46,035 nt of DNA from NCBI GenBank assembly GCA_964611095.1, contig CAZSWJ010000011.1, positions 1 to 46,035 of the forward strand. Direction: 5' to 3'. The stretch is from CAZKJL01 sp964611095 (GTDB lineage: Bacteria; Patescibacteriota; Gracilibacteria; Peribacterales; Peribacteraceae). Of the stretch, positions 8,677 to 16,527 are shown one piece after another (within the stretch, counting starts at the first letter, position 1; each line of letters starts with the position of its first letter). Position numbers and translations under genes: made by a program. A model generated the notes under the pieces. The model was not told the origin of the DNA. It searched no databases and worked only from the letters and a program-made list of their open reading frames with translations.

Positions 8677-8973
8677 ATGGACCGCGCCTTCTCCGTACTT
8701 CAAAAAGTGTTGCAGCAAAAAGGCGTGGCGGCGGGAGCCGTCTCGGGCCTGGTTCTCACCAAGGCCAATGAACGCATTCGCGAGCTCCTCCCCTCTCATG
8801 CCGCCGAGCTGCGGGCCGCAGCATTCCGGGAAGGAGTCCTGGTGATCGAGGCACAGGGTTCTGCCGCCCGGAACGCCTGCCAAAGCGCTCAGGAAGCCAT
8901 TCTTTCGGCCCTCAAGGACTTGCCGTGGGATACCGTCATTCAGTCCCTGCGCGTCACCGTCGTTCGTGACTGA
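8677..8973 (+). CDS. Small DUF721/DciA-like protein
   Basis: A 98-residue soluble protein starting immediately after the glycosyltransferase stop. The pattern of helices, then a strand pair (REGVLVIEAQGSAARNACQ), then a helix and a final strand (LRVTVVR) resembles the DUF721 family. That family includes DciA, which interacts with replicative helicase DnaB in bacteria lacking DnaC. The match is to fold pattern only and similarity is weak. Its position after a glycosyltransferase gives no functional clue. Confidence 0.5.
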   Translation: MDRAFSVLQKVLQQKGVAAGAVSGLVLTKANERIRELLPSHAAELRAAAFREGVLVIEAQGSAARNACQSAQEAILSALKDLPWDTVIQSLRVTVVRD

Positions 8974-8991
8974 GGACGGTTCTTTTTGGCC

Positions 8992-9020
8992 TTGCACGCC
9001 ATAGTCGCCTCCTCTACACT
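8992..9020 (+). promoter_or_regulatory. rpsP promoter
   Basis: TTGCAC (8992-8997), exactly 17 bp, TACACT (9015-9020). Transcription should start near 9027, leaving a leader of about 10 nt before the rpsP ATG at 9038 with no Shine-Dalgarno sequence. Confidence 0.7.
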
Positions 9021-9037
9021 CCCCCAGCACATTTCGT

Positions 9038-9421
9038 ATGCTCGTCATTCGTCTTCAGAGAACCGGCCGCGAGAACACCCCCACGTACCGCATCGTCGTG
9101 TCCGAAAAGACGCGCTCCGCGAAGAAGGGTGCCAACGAGATCATCGGTTACTATCTCCCCAGCCAGCAGAAGCCGGTCTTTCAGTGCGACGTCGAGCGCG
9201 TGAAGTACTGGGTCAGCAAGGGCGCACAGCCCAGCGATACCATGGCTCGCTTGCTCAAGAAGAACGGAACCGAAGGAATGGACAAGTTCATCGTTCGCTA
9301 CGCCAAGCAGAAGTCCAAGAGCGCACCCGCCGAAGTAGCTGCTGCTCCCGCAGCCGCACCGGCCCCAGCCGCAGCTCCCGCCGCCGAGGCACCGAAGGCC
9401 GAAGAGAAGCCCGCCGCCTAA
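9038..9421 (+). CDS. rpsP: 30S ribosomal protein S16
   Basis: A 127-residue S16 protein. Residues 1-80 hold the conserved core (MLVIRLQRTGREN.PTYRIVV...IGYY.P) that helps assemble the 5' domain of 16S rRNA. An Ala/Pro/Glu-rich tail of about 35 residues follows, low-complexity and probably disordered. Core S16 is about 80 residues, so the tail is an addition. It is first in a likely operon with khpA, the same order as in many bacteria, though rimM and trmD are not present here. Confidence 0.97.
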   Translation: MLVIRLQRTGRENTPTYRIVVSEKTRSAKKGANEIIGYYLPSQQKPVFQCDVERVKYWVSKGAQPSDTMARLLKKNGTEGMDKFIVRYAKQKSKSAPAEVAAAPAAAPAPAAAPAAEAPKAEEKPAA

Positions 9422-9479
9422 CTCCGCCGAAAAGGATCCGCGTGACAACCGCTCTCATTTCTCGTACCCTCAGGACCGT

Positions 9480-9758
9480 ATGACAGACCCCGCACAGACA
9501 GCACTTCCCGGACAGGAATTCATCGAGACCGTTCTCGCCATGCTCGTCGAGGACAAAGACCAGCTCATCGTCGAAGCCAAGGCCGACGAGATGGGCATCC
9601 TCATCACCGTGCGTGTCAGCGAGCGCGACATGGGCAAGCTCATCGGAAAGAGCGGCCAGACCATCAAGTCCGTCCGAACGCTTCTGCGTGTCATCGGCGG
9701 AGCCAGCAACCAGCGAGTAAACCTGAAAGTACTCGAACCCGAGCAAGTCTCCGCTTAA
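9480..9758 (+). CDS. khpA: KH-domain RNA-binding protein KhpA
   Basis: A 92-residue single KH-domain protein. The GxxG loop is GKSGQT within MGKLIGKSGQTIKS, followed by the helix and strand ending VNLKVLEP. KhpA proteins bind RNA, often with KhpB/Jag, and affect cell elongation and division in Gram-positive bacteria. It lies 58 nt after rpsP, the classical rpsP-khpA arrangement, so cotranscription is likely. Confidence 0.92.
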   Translation: MTDPAQTALPGQEFIETVLAMLVEDKDQLIVEAKADEMGILITVRVSERDMGKLIGKSGQTIKSVRTLLRVIGGASNQRVNLKVLEPEQVSA

Positions 9759-9788
9759 TCATTCTCTGTCCACTTCCCTCTTCCCATC

Positions 9789-10106
9789 ATGATTCGCGAT
9801 CTCATCGAGAACGGTTCGGTCATTCAGATCCTTGCGACGGTCATCGCCTTCGGTCTGATCATCGCGTCCATCCTCAGCTTGATCTACATCATCGTCGGCG
9901 GCATCACCTTCATCCTCTCCGCCGGCAACGAGGAGAAGATCAAGAAAGCCGTTCACACGGTGCGTTACTCCATCATCGGTCTGTTCGTCAGCTTCTTGGC
10001 TTTCTTCCTGGTCTCCTGGATCGCGAAGCTCCTCGACATTCCGTTCGATCTTTCGTTCGGCACCATCCTCGATCTCATGAACGAGCTCTTCAACTCGCTC
10101 AAGTAA
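9789..10106 (+). CDS. Two-helix membrane protein, T4SS pilin-like
   Basis: A 105-residue protein with two hydrophobic helices (about residues 13-42 and 58-85). They are separated by a charged loop, GNEEKIKKAVHTVRYSIIG. This topology and the IVGGITFILSAGNEEKIKKA signature match a TrbC/VirB2-like family common in Patescibacteria, annotated as type IV secretion pilin. The role in these cells (conjugation-like channel, pilus or other) is unknown. It is last in the rpsP cluster and is followed by a good terminator. The leader is pyrimidine-rich (CACTTCCCTCTTCCCATC). Confidence 0.7.
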   Translation: MIRDLIENGSVIQILATVIAFGLIIASILSLIYIIVGGITFILSAGNEEKIKKAVHTVRYSIIGLFVSFLAFFLVSWIAKLLDIPFDLSFGTILDLMNELFNSLK

Positions 10107-10126
10107 TCGGTATACCCTTGAACATA

Positions 10127-10149
10127 AAGCCCGCGAAAGCGGGTTTTTT
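10127..10149 (+). terminator. Intrinsic terminator after the pilin-like gene
   Basis: GCCCGC-GAAA-GCGGGT hairpin followed by TTTTT, 20 nt after the stop codon. It ends the rpsP-khpA-pilin transcript. Confidence 0.9.
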
Positions 10150-10162
10150 ATTGCACGAAAAA

Positions 10163-10239
10163 GCGGGTAGCAGCTGGCGAGTAGCGGGTAGATCTTGGGA
10201 ACAATAATCCTACCCGCTCGCCGCTACTCGCTACCCGCC
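10163..10239. repeat. GCGGGTA-heptamer hairpin repeat R2
   Basis: A 77-bp full-length copy: four heptamers (GCGGGTA first and last), a loop of about 19 nt, then four complementary heptamers ending TACCCGC. The outer units pair perfectly and the inner ones imperfectly. It sits between two convergent terminators. Confidence 0.85.
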
Positions 10240-10277
10240 ATATTTCGACGATGAATGTGCTTGAGGTTGCTCATAGG

Positions 10278-10304
10278 AAAAGCCCCACACATTGCGGGGC
10301 TTTT
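10278..10304 (-). terminator. Intrinsic terminator of the DUF11 surface-protein gene
   Basis: AAAAGCCCC and GGGGCTTTT arms around a 9-nt loop. On the minus strand the hairpin ends in a T-run 19 nt after the DUF11 gene stop. The symmetry makes it bidirectional. Confidence 0.85.
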
Positions 10305-10322
10305 CTTTTGATGGCGTAGAAA

Positions 10323-12146
10323 TTACAGACCGAGGAACATCTTGCCGAAGGCGAGCTTGCGCTGCGCTCCGGAGGTGACGACGGCTGCTGCTGCGAGGAC
10401 GAGTGCGAGGATGGCGTCCATGCCTGCACCGGTCTCCGGGAAGTCGCGGATCACGCCGGACTTGTTCGTGCGGACGCGCTCGGTGAGCGAGAGGCCGCTG
10501 ACGTCGGAACCGCGGAGCGATGCGACGTTGTCGAGCTCAAGGGCGCTCGGGGCGTCGGCGGACACGGAGAGGACGTAGGTTGCTGTCCACGTTTCACCCG
10601 GCTTGAGCACGGGTACCGTCCAGATGAGGTTGCCTTCCGACTGCTGCTTGATGTTCTGCGGGCGATCGGTGGAAACGAACGAGAGGTAGCGGCTGTCGAA
10701 ACGGTCTACGATCGATGCGTCGGAGATGACGTGGTCAAGCGTGTTCTTGATGTAGAGCGTGTAGCGGATGCTGCCACCCGGGACCGCCTCGGAGCGGTCT
10801 GCCGACTTGCGGAAGATGACGGAAGGTTCGGCGAGATCGTTCTCGTTGCTCTGCTCCACAACCTTCGTGGAGTCGCGAGTGATCGTTCCATTGGCACCGT
10901 CGGCGACGGCGCTGGCCATGAGAACGCTGCCCATGGGGGCGTCAGCGCGGACGCGGACGCTGAAACGGAGGGTGCGGACTTCGTGCGGAGCCATCTGAAC
11001 GATGATCCAGCGGACGTTGTTGCCGTCTGAAATGCCGCCGTCGGAAGCCGATTGGAACTGTCCGTAGACCGGGAATCCGGCGTCGACCGCGACGTTGGTG
11101 CCGACGACATCGGAGTTGTTCGTCACTTTGACGACGTAGTTGAGGATCTGACCGATTTCGGCCGTATTGCGGTTGTCGCTGAGGCTCGTGCTGATGGCGT
11201 CGTACGGAAGACCGATGCGGACGACCGTCTGGTCGAGCGCGCTCACCGTTCCCGCGTAGGCGCGAGAGCGGATGACGTACTTATCCCTCGTGCGGTAGTC
11301 GAGGAGCGCGGAGACCTTATACGTCTTCTGCTCACCCGGGGCGAACGTGACGTTCTTCCACGTGACGTTGTAGCTGTCGTTCGTGCCCCCCTCGGACATG
11401 GACTGGAAGGTGACGTCGTACGGAAGAGCAACGCGAACGTCGTTCGTGCGCGTCTGGGTGGAAATGTTCTTCACGCGGACGGTGTACTCGAGCGTGTTGC
11501 CCGGAAGAGCGTACTCACGACCGTCGGAGATGGAAACGTCGTACTGATCTCCCTGCGGAGCGACGTAGTTCTCCACGAGCGTGGTGTCGGTGGCTTCCGC
11601 ACCTTCCACGAGAGCGCGAGCGACCAAGTACTGGCCGGCGGGCACATCGGGAGAAACGTTGGCATGGACCTGCAGGGTGCGGGTGACGTTCTTGTAGACG
11701 GATACGTTGGTCCAGCGCACTTGGTTCGGACTGACCGCACCGCCGTCGGAAGCCGAGACGATGTTGGATTGGTACGGCAAGTGCAGAGAAAGGTTCACGA
11801 CGCGAGCGTCCGTGCGCTGCTGCTTGAGCGTGATCACGTAGACCACGGCGCCCCCCGGCTGTACGGACTCTTTGCCGTCCGTGAGCGTGACGAAGTTTCC
11901 GCTGATGCCGAGACCCTCGAAATCATCATCGAGGTTTTCACAGTCATCGTCCTGCGGATAGTCCACTTTGCCGTCACGGTCGTTGTCGAGACCGTCGGAA
12001 CACTGCGAGTGATTCGCGAGCGTCGCTTCGGAGCTCAGACCCATGAGGCCGGAGAAACCGATGCTGAGTGCCAGAACCAGGAGCAGCGCGGAGGCTACCT
12101 TTTTGGACTCGGGCAGGCGGATAAAAGAGAGAGGAGTCTTAACCAC
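10323..12146 (-). CDS. Exported DUF11-repeat surface protein with FPETG sorting-like tail
   Basis: A 607-residue exported protein. Signal peptide: KK then a hydrophobic stretch, about residues 16-40. A Ca-binding-like motif (CSDGLDNDRDGKVD) lies near residue 50. Four DUF11-type beta-sandwich repeats follow, each with a V-P-G-x3-Y-T/V-I-x-V-K-N core. FPETG at the C-terminus, then a hydrophobic segment and Arg/Lys, looks like a sortase signal. It is probably a wall- or S-layer-attached stalk or adhesin. The GTG at 12146 is chosen because the strong promoter at 12180-12208 overlaps the longer ATG option at 12188, and a C-rich leader directly precedes the GTG. Confidence 0.85.
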   Translation of the reverse strand: MVKTPLSFIRLPESKKVASALLLVLALSIGFSGLMGLSSEATLANHSQCSDGLDNDRDGKVDYPQDDDCENLDDDFEGLGISGNFVTLTDGKESVQPGGAVVYVITLKQQRTDARVVNLSLHLPYQSNIVSASDGGAVSPNQVRWTNVSVYKNVTRTLQVHANVSPDVPAGQYLVARALVEGAEATDTTLVENYVAPQGDQYDVSISDGREYALPGNTLEYTVRVKNISTQTRTNDVRVALPYDVTFQSMSEGGTNDSYNVTWKNVTFAPGEQKTYKVSALLDYRTRDKYVIRSRAYAGTVSALDQTVVRIGLPYDAISTSLSDNRNTAEIGQILNYVVKVTNNSDVVGTNVAVDAGFPVYGQFQSASDGGISDGNNVRWIIVQMAPHEVRTLRFSVRVRADAPMGSVLMASAVADGANGTITRDSTKVVEQSNENDLAEPSVIFRKSADRSEAVPGGSIRYTLYIKNTLDHVISDASIVDRFDSRYLSFVSTDRPQNIKQQSEGNLIWTVPVLKPGETWTATYVLSVSADAPSALELDNVASLRGSDVSGLSLTERVRTNKSGVIRDFPETGAGMDAILALVLAAAAVVTSGAQRKLAFGKMFLGL

Positions 12147-12179
12147 GGGGGGTGGGGGTAAGAGACAATAAAGGGGATA

Positions 12180-12208
12180 GTTATACATTCATTTGGATGG
12201 TTTGTCAA
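12180..12208 (-). promoter_or_regulatory. Strong promoter of the DUF11 gene
   Basis: Minus strand: TTGACA (12203-12208), 17-bp spacer, TATAAC (12180-12185), the closest to consensus in the window. It implies a leader of about 27 nt made of T and C runs before the GTG at 12146. Confidence 0.85.
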
Positions 12209-12256
12209 ATGTAACCTATGACCATTTTACAGGGCTTAAAGTGCAAAATATGGATC

Positions 12257-14683
12257 CTAGGACTTCTTCTTGCGGCTTCTTGACGGTTTGCCGTCATTTT
12301 GTCCTGATTTCTTTAGGAGATACTTGGGCAAAATGAGCGGAGCCTTCACATCCTCGATTTTCCGCACGATGGGCAGGTCTTCGATGGCTATTTTGCCGAT
12401 GTAGAGCATCTTGAGGTCCCCTCCTTCGCGGACATACTGCTCAATGGCCCTATAACCACGGAAATACGACAAAGCCTTGGTAAATGCACCGGGCTCCTCG
12501 GTTCGGCCCATGCCGCGCTTCAAGTCGATCGTTTTCATCAATGCTTTGCCGGGTTTCAGCCCCAACTCCTCCAAAAGATATTTCCGGGTGTCGGCAAACG
12601 AATGCTCCATGGCGTAGGCCACGGCAAGCACGCCCTTGGCATGCAGGTAGCGCTTCTCGTGGTGCGGCGTGAGCACGCGGAGCTGGTTAAAAATGGCGAG
12701 TCCTTCCTGGGTGTCCAGGTAGTTGGCGAAACCGCGCCGGAAGATTTCGTGCGGTTGCATGGCGCCGTTCTCGGCCGTGAGCACGTGTGTCTCGATCTCG
12801 TGAGCCACGAGTGAATCGATGTGTTCTTGGCTGAAGGACGCGCCGTCACGAATGAAGATGCGCTGCTCCCCCACCGCGCAGTCCGCAACCATCGCCTCCT
12901 TGATGGTCACCTGCCAGTCGTGGAGTCCGTATGACATGAGCACTTCCTCGAACTTGGCTTTGGTTTCCTCGTCGGTCAGCAGATCTTTTTCCTTTACGGG
13001 CAAATCGCAGGCGGTGCGGGATTGCAAAAGCGCATTCGCGAATCCGATGAGCGCGGGACTCGGTTTGCCGAACAGCGCCATGCTCGCGGCGCTGAATTTC
13101 TCGGCGTTGCCGCGGGCACGGAGCAGCTCCACCTTCAGGAGCAACTCGCGCTGTTTCTTCTTGAGCAGGATGCCGAGCGGCGTTTCGTCGCCCTCGATGA
13201 CACGGAGCGACTTCTCCACTTCGTCCAGATCCACGGTTGGTTCGCGCTGCAGGAACACGGGGTTGTAGCGGTCATCATCGCGCAGGCGTGCCAGCTCTTC
13301 CTCCAAGTTCACGGGACGCAGGTTTTTGAGGAGCTGCAGATCGCGGTCGATGGAACACAGCATGTGGTCCGCGGCGCGCAGATCTTTCTTGATCGTCGTC
13401 GCCTGAATATGCGTCGCCGATTTTTTGGACGGGTCGATGAGGAACCCCGCAAGGTCGCGGCGGCCGATGACGGCGCGCACGCCGGCGAGCGGTGTGGTCG
13501 CGGGCCGCACGAGCGTTTGGATCTTCTTGCCGGCCAGCGAGAACTTTACGCGGTACAGCGCCTCGGATTTCTTCACCGCTTCGATGGCGCCGCGTTGCTG
13601 CAACTCGTGGAGGAAGTCGGCGGAGAACACGGTGTCTTCCTTATCGGGAGCGATGGCGCACGGCTCCTCGATGGTGATGCCGCCGCCGGTGATTTCGAGC
13701 GTCTCGCGCGGCGCAAGAACGGGCTTGTCGATATCGTCGTCGCCGCGACGACGGTCGATCTTATCGCCGAAGAGTTCCTGCGCCAGGCGCACGCCTTTCT
13801 CCGGAGTGCTCACTTTCACGCCTCCCACGCGTTCCAGGCGAGCCCTGAGGGGAGCCAAATTCGCCACTTGCACCATGAGTCCGGCGCGGGCGTTCACTTC
13901 CAGCAGAACCGGCCCCAAATCCTTGTCGATGGTGAGGTCGACGGCCAGGTAACCGATGTTCGTGATGTACTGGATGCGCGAGGCGATGAGGAGCATTTCG
14001 TCCCAGTACGGAATCTGCACGCCGGCCACGGCAGTTCCGTGCTCCATTTCCCGGAGCATGTGATGGTACTGCGCCGCGTGCGTCGTCACTCCCCTTGCGA
14101 GGTCGATGCCGATGCCGATGCCGCCCAAGTGCACGTTGGCTTTTCCTTCGCTCCTGGACGTCGGCACGCGGAGCATCGCCATGACGGGCACGAGGTTGAA
14201 GACGACCAGACGAATGTCCGGAAGTCCCGCAGGACGGAACGGCGCGAACGATTCGTGCGATTCCAAAATCTGTTCGAAGAACGCGGTGTCGGGCAAATCG
14301 TTCACCGAGAATTTTCCATCCAAAATATCCTCGATGTGTTCGCGGAGTTCCTGTTCGGAGATCGGCGTTTTTCCTTGGGCTAAAAACTGTCCGTTCTTTC
14401 GTCCTTTCAAAATGATGATGCCTTCGCCGCCGTAGCCGTAGTTGGGCTTGAGGACGCAGCGATCGGGCAGCGACGAGAAATCGAATTGCTTCAGTTGCCT
14501 GCGCGTTTCGATGCGCGCGTAGAGCTTGGCCGTCGGAATGCCGCGCGCGGACAAGTACGCCTTCGTCTTCATTTTGTCGTCCGCGAAGGCCACCGCTTTG
14601 CGCGGGTTGAACGGTTTGATGTAGAGCAGATTGCGGGCATTGAGCCCGAGAACGCCGTGATTCTGAAAAAACGGGAAGAGCAT
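12257..14683 (-). CDS. ATP-grasp amino-acid ligase fused to DUF1704 (QEGLA) metallopeptidase
   Basis: An 808-residue two-enzyme fusion. Residues about 30-300 are an ATP-grasp domain related to alpha-L-glutamate ligase-like proteins. It has the ATP-binding loop KPNYGYGGEGI (Lys79) and the metal-binding EVNARAG (Glu262, Asn264). Residues about 380-790 are DUF1704, with HEIETH at 628-633 (an HExxxH zinc motif) and TQEGLA at 658-663, which gives the family its QEGLA name. Eukaryotic DUF1704 proteins (MATCAP) are tubulin tyrosine carboxypeptidases. In many bacteria these two domains are separate neighbouring genes beside a 7TM gene; here they are one chain. The start is 2 nt after the upstream stop, with GGAGGAGG before it. 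Inferred role: adding and removing an amino-acid or peptide tag. Confidence 0.85.
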   Translation of the reverse strand: MLFPFFQNHGVLGLNARNLLYIKPFNPRKAVAFADDKMKTKAYLSARGIPTAKLYARIETRRQLKQFDFSSLPDRCVLKPNYGYGGEGIIILKGRKNGQFLAQGKTPISEQELREHIEDILDGKFSVNDLPDTAFFEQILESHESFAPFRPAGLPDIRLVVFNLVPVMAMLRVPTSRSEGKANVHLGGIGIGIDLARGVTTHAAQYHHMLREMEHGTAVAGVQIPYWDEMLLIASRIQYITNIGYLAVDLTIDKDLGPVLLEVNARAGLMVQVANLAPLRARLERVGGVKVSTPEKGVRLAQELFGDKIDRRRGDDDIDKPVLAPRETLEITGGGITIEEPCAIAPDKEDTVFSADFLHELQQRGAIEAVKKSEALYRVKFSLAGKKIQTLVRPATTPLAGVRAVIGRRDLAGFLIDPSKKSATHIQATTIKKDLRAADHMLCSIDRDLQLLKNLRPVNLEEELARLRDDDRYNPVFLQREPTVDLDEVEKSLRVIEGDETPLGILLKKKQRELLLKVELLRARGNAEKFSAASMALFGKPSPALIGFANALLQSRTACDLPVKEKDLLTDEETKAKFEEVLMSYGLHDWQVTIKEAMVADCAVGEQRIFIRDGASFSQEHIDSLVAHEIETHVLTAENGAMQPHEIFRRGFANYLDTQEGLAIFNQLRVLTPHHEKRYLHAKGVLAVAYAMEHSFADTRKYLLEELGLKPGKALMKTIDLKRGMGRTEEPGAFTKALSYFRGYRAIEQYVREGGDLKMLYIGKIAIEDLPIVRKIEDVKAPLILPKYLLKKSGQNDGKPSRSRKKKS

Positions 14684-14685
14684 GA

Positions 14686-16203
14686 TTATTCCTCCTCCTG
14701 GAGGTGCTTGAAGACCTCGCGGAAGCGGAAATATTCCACGAGCCGAAGTCCCGTCCAGCGCCCCAAGAAAATGTTGATGATGATGGTGATGAGGACGAGT
14801 TCTGGGTACGCCAGGATGACGGACTGGAGCGTCTGCGATTGTGCGATGAAGACGCAGATGAGCGAGCCCAAGACCGTCTCGCCGATGGCGAGGCTGGCGG
14901 CGAAGAGTCCTTCGCCCGTTTTGAGCGTGAGGAAGTTTTCGGCCAGCGTGGACATGATGAGCAGGATGAAGACGGTGTCCCGGGAGAACGTCAGTCCGAA
15001 CGCCGTGCCGATCGCAACGAGCGCGAGCAGGCTCAAGCTCACGACCGTGAGAATGATGGCGACTTTGGGGATGTAGAGGAGTCTCCACCTTCGCATGAGC
15101 GAACGGGCCATGTAGCCCACAAAAATGATCGAGATCAAGAAGAGGAAGCCGATCCACCAGCCGAGTGCGAGGAAGCTGAGAGCGATGATGGAGGGCGTAT
15201 ACAAGCCGAATGTCGTGATACCCACGACCTGCTTGAGGAACGCGAAGATCGTGGCGAACACGGGCAGGAGCAGCAGCAGAATGACGGCCTGGCCCGAGAC
15301 TCCGTGCGACAGGAGGTAATTCACGAGGATGGAGAGCACGTCCCACGGCCGGATGCCGACCGAGGAGGCGTCGAGCGTCAGCGTACCGATGTCACGCGAC
15401 TCGATGATCTGACGGAAGTCGTCGACGTTCGGAGCCGTGATGAGCGGACTCACGGCTTCTTTGCGCGTGATGATGATGCGAGCGGGCTGGAGCAGGCTCA
15501 CCGCGCCGCGTGCGGTGCGTCCGGCGATGGCGAGGCTGCGATCCGTGATGAGGATGATGGATTGGTTGTGGATGGCAGCCGTGCGGTCGCTGCTGTCCTG
15601 GATGCTGCGCATGAGGGCCTGGAGTCCGGCGATACCGTCGGTCCACAGCACGATGGAATCGGCGCCGCTGAGTGCGTCTTTATCATCGGTGAGCTTCTTG
15701 TGAAGCGTGTCTTCCACCGCAAGCAGCTGCGTCGAGGGATCGGTCTGTACGACTTTCACATAGATGCCGACCTTGAGCGCTTCGGCGGCGTGGTCGGCCA
15801 GTTTTTCGCCGTCGACGGAACCGTCGGCGATGATGACGATCTTGCGTTTGTACGCCACCACTTCGTGCGTGGTTTCGCTCTGCTGGACCGTGCCGTCGAG
15901 TCCCGTGGAACGAATGGAGAGCCTGAACGTCAGTTTGCCCGGCTTCTCGGGAGTGAAGATGGCTTCCACCGTGCGGCTGACGGTCTGTTTGGTTTCGTCG
16001 ATGGTCCAGCGGTACTCCGTGCGCTCGCCGCTGATGTGGCTGGAGGACGCATCGAGAATCACCGTGCGGCCGATGGCACTGTCACCGGGACCGGTGATGA
16101 TGGCCTGGGTGTCGGTGGGTGCGGCCGGCGCCGTTTGCGCCATCGCAAAAAACGGACTGAGCAGAAGCACACCCGTGAACATGGCGGAGGACAGACGTCG
16201 CAT
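14686..16203 (-). CDS. PKD-domain protein with C-terminal seven-helix (7TM-transglutaminase-type) membrane domain
   Basis: A 505-residue membrane protein. Signal peptide 1-22. A PKD-like beta-sandwich follows (about 32-125: ITGPGDSAIGRTVILDASSSHISG is the usual PKD start). A mixed alpha/beta region follows (about 130-290). The last 200 residues form about seven hydrophobic helices containing VVGITTFGLYTPSIIALSF and LLYIPKVAIILTVVSL. These match the 7TM domain normally fused to an inactive transglutaminase in proteobacterial operons with an ATP-grasp ligase and DUF1704. Here the N-terminal part is PKD-like instead. It precedes the fusion gene by 2 nt, so translation is coupled. A TATACT -10 ends 7 nt before the ATG. 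Confidence 0.8.
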   Translation of the reverse strand: MRRLSSAMFTGVLLLSPFFAMAQTAPAAPTDTQAIITGPGDSAIGRTVILDASSSHISGERTEYRWTIDETKQTVSRTVEAIFTPEKPGKLTFRLSIRSTGLDGTVQQSETTHEVVAYKRKIVIIADGSVDGEKLADHAAEALKVGIYVKVVQTDPSTQLLAVEDTLHKKLTDDKDALSGADSIVLWTDGIAGLQALMRSIQDSSDRTAAIHNQSIILITDRSLAIAGRTARGAVSLLQPARIIITRKEAVSPLITAPNVDDFRQIIESRDIGTLTLDASSVGIRPWDVLSILVNYLLSHGVSGQAVILLLLLPVFATIFAFLKQVVGITTFGLYTPSIIALSFLALGWWIGFLFLISIIFVGYMARSLMRRWRLLYIPKVAIILTVVSLSLLALVAIGTAFGLTFSRDTVFILLIMSTLAENFLTLKTGEGLFAASLAIGETVLGSLICVFIAQSQTLQSVILAYPELVLITIIINIFLGRWTGLRLVEYFRFREVFKHLQEEE

Positions 16204-16210
16204 GACCGTC

Positions 16211-16248
16211 AGTATATCACTATTTTTGCCGGACGGTCGTGCTAGGAT
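16211..16248. promoter_or_regulatory. Divergent leaderless promoters between the 7TM gene and the bPH2 pair
   Basis: Minus strand: TGATATACT (-10 at 16211-16216), 7 nt before the ATG at 16203. Plus strand: TGCTAGGAT (-10 at 16243-16248), 6 nt before the ATG at 16255. Both are extended -10 elements (TGN) and both imply leaderless transcripts. The whole divergent spacer is 51 bp. Confidence 0.6.
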
Positions 16249-16254
16249 TGACGT

Positions 16255-16527
16255 ATGCAGCCCCTGGTTGCCACACCGCTGGAGCTTCTCGCCACGACCC
16301 TCGTGATCGTTCTGCAGGTCGTATCGATCCTCGTGCTCATCGTGACCGTATTGCAGTTCCGTCGAGTCGCATCATCGCGTTCCGCCTTTTATGGAACCAT
16401 GGAGTACGGCGGCATGGAGAAAGGCAAGCATTCCCAAAAAATACTCGTGGTCGCGTATATTTTGTTCATCGTGGGAATCACCATCGGTCTCGATCTCCTG
16501 TACGTTTTTCAGCCGCATATCCTATGA
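16255..16527 (+). CDS. Small two-helix membrane protein
   Basis: A 90-residue protein with helices at about 10-35 and 63-85 and a short hydrophilic loop rich in Gly, Lys and Ser between them. I do not recognise the family. Its stop overlaps the next start (ATGA at 16524-16527), so it is translationally coupled to the bPH2 gene and the two products may work together in the membrane. Confidence 0.7.
   Translation: MQPLVATPLELLATTLVIVLQVVSILVLIVTVLQFRRVASSRSAFYGTMEYGGMEKGKHSQKILVVAYILFIVGITIGLDLLYVFQPHIL

Noticed and set aside
12147..12188. ATG at 12188 as start of the DUF11 protein
   Set aside because: The ATG lies within the -10 region of a near-consensus promoter, so it would not be transcribed. 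The GTG at 12146 fits the leader and signal peptide.
13022..16245. Long plus-strand frames (13022-14383, 14704-16245) opposite the ligase fusion and 7TM genes
   Set aside because: Composition is typical of antisense shadows (Arg/Asp/His/Glu-rich), with no domains. The real genes on the minus strand are clear.
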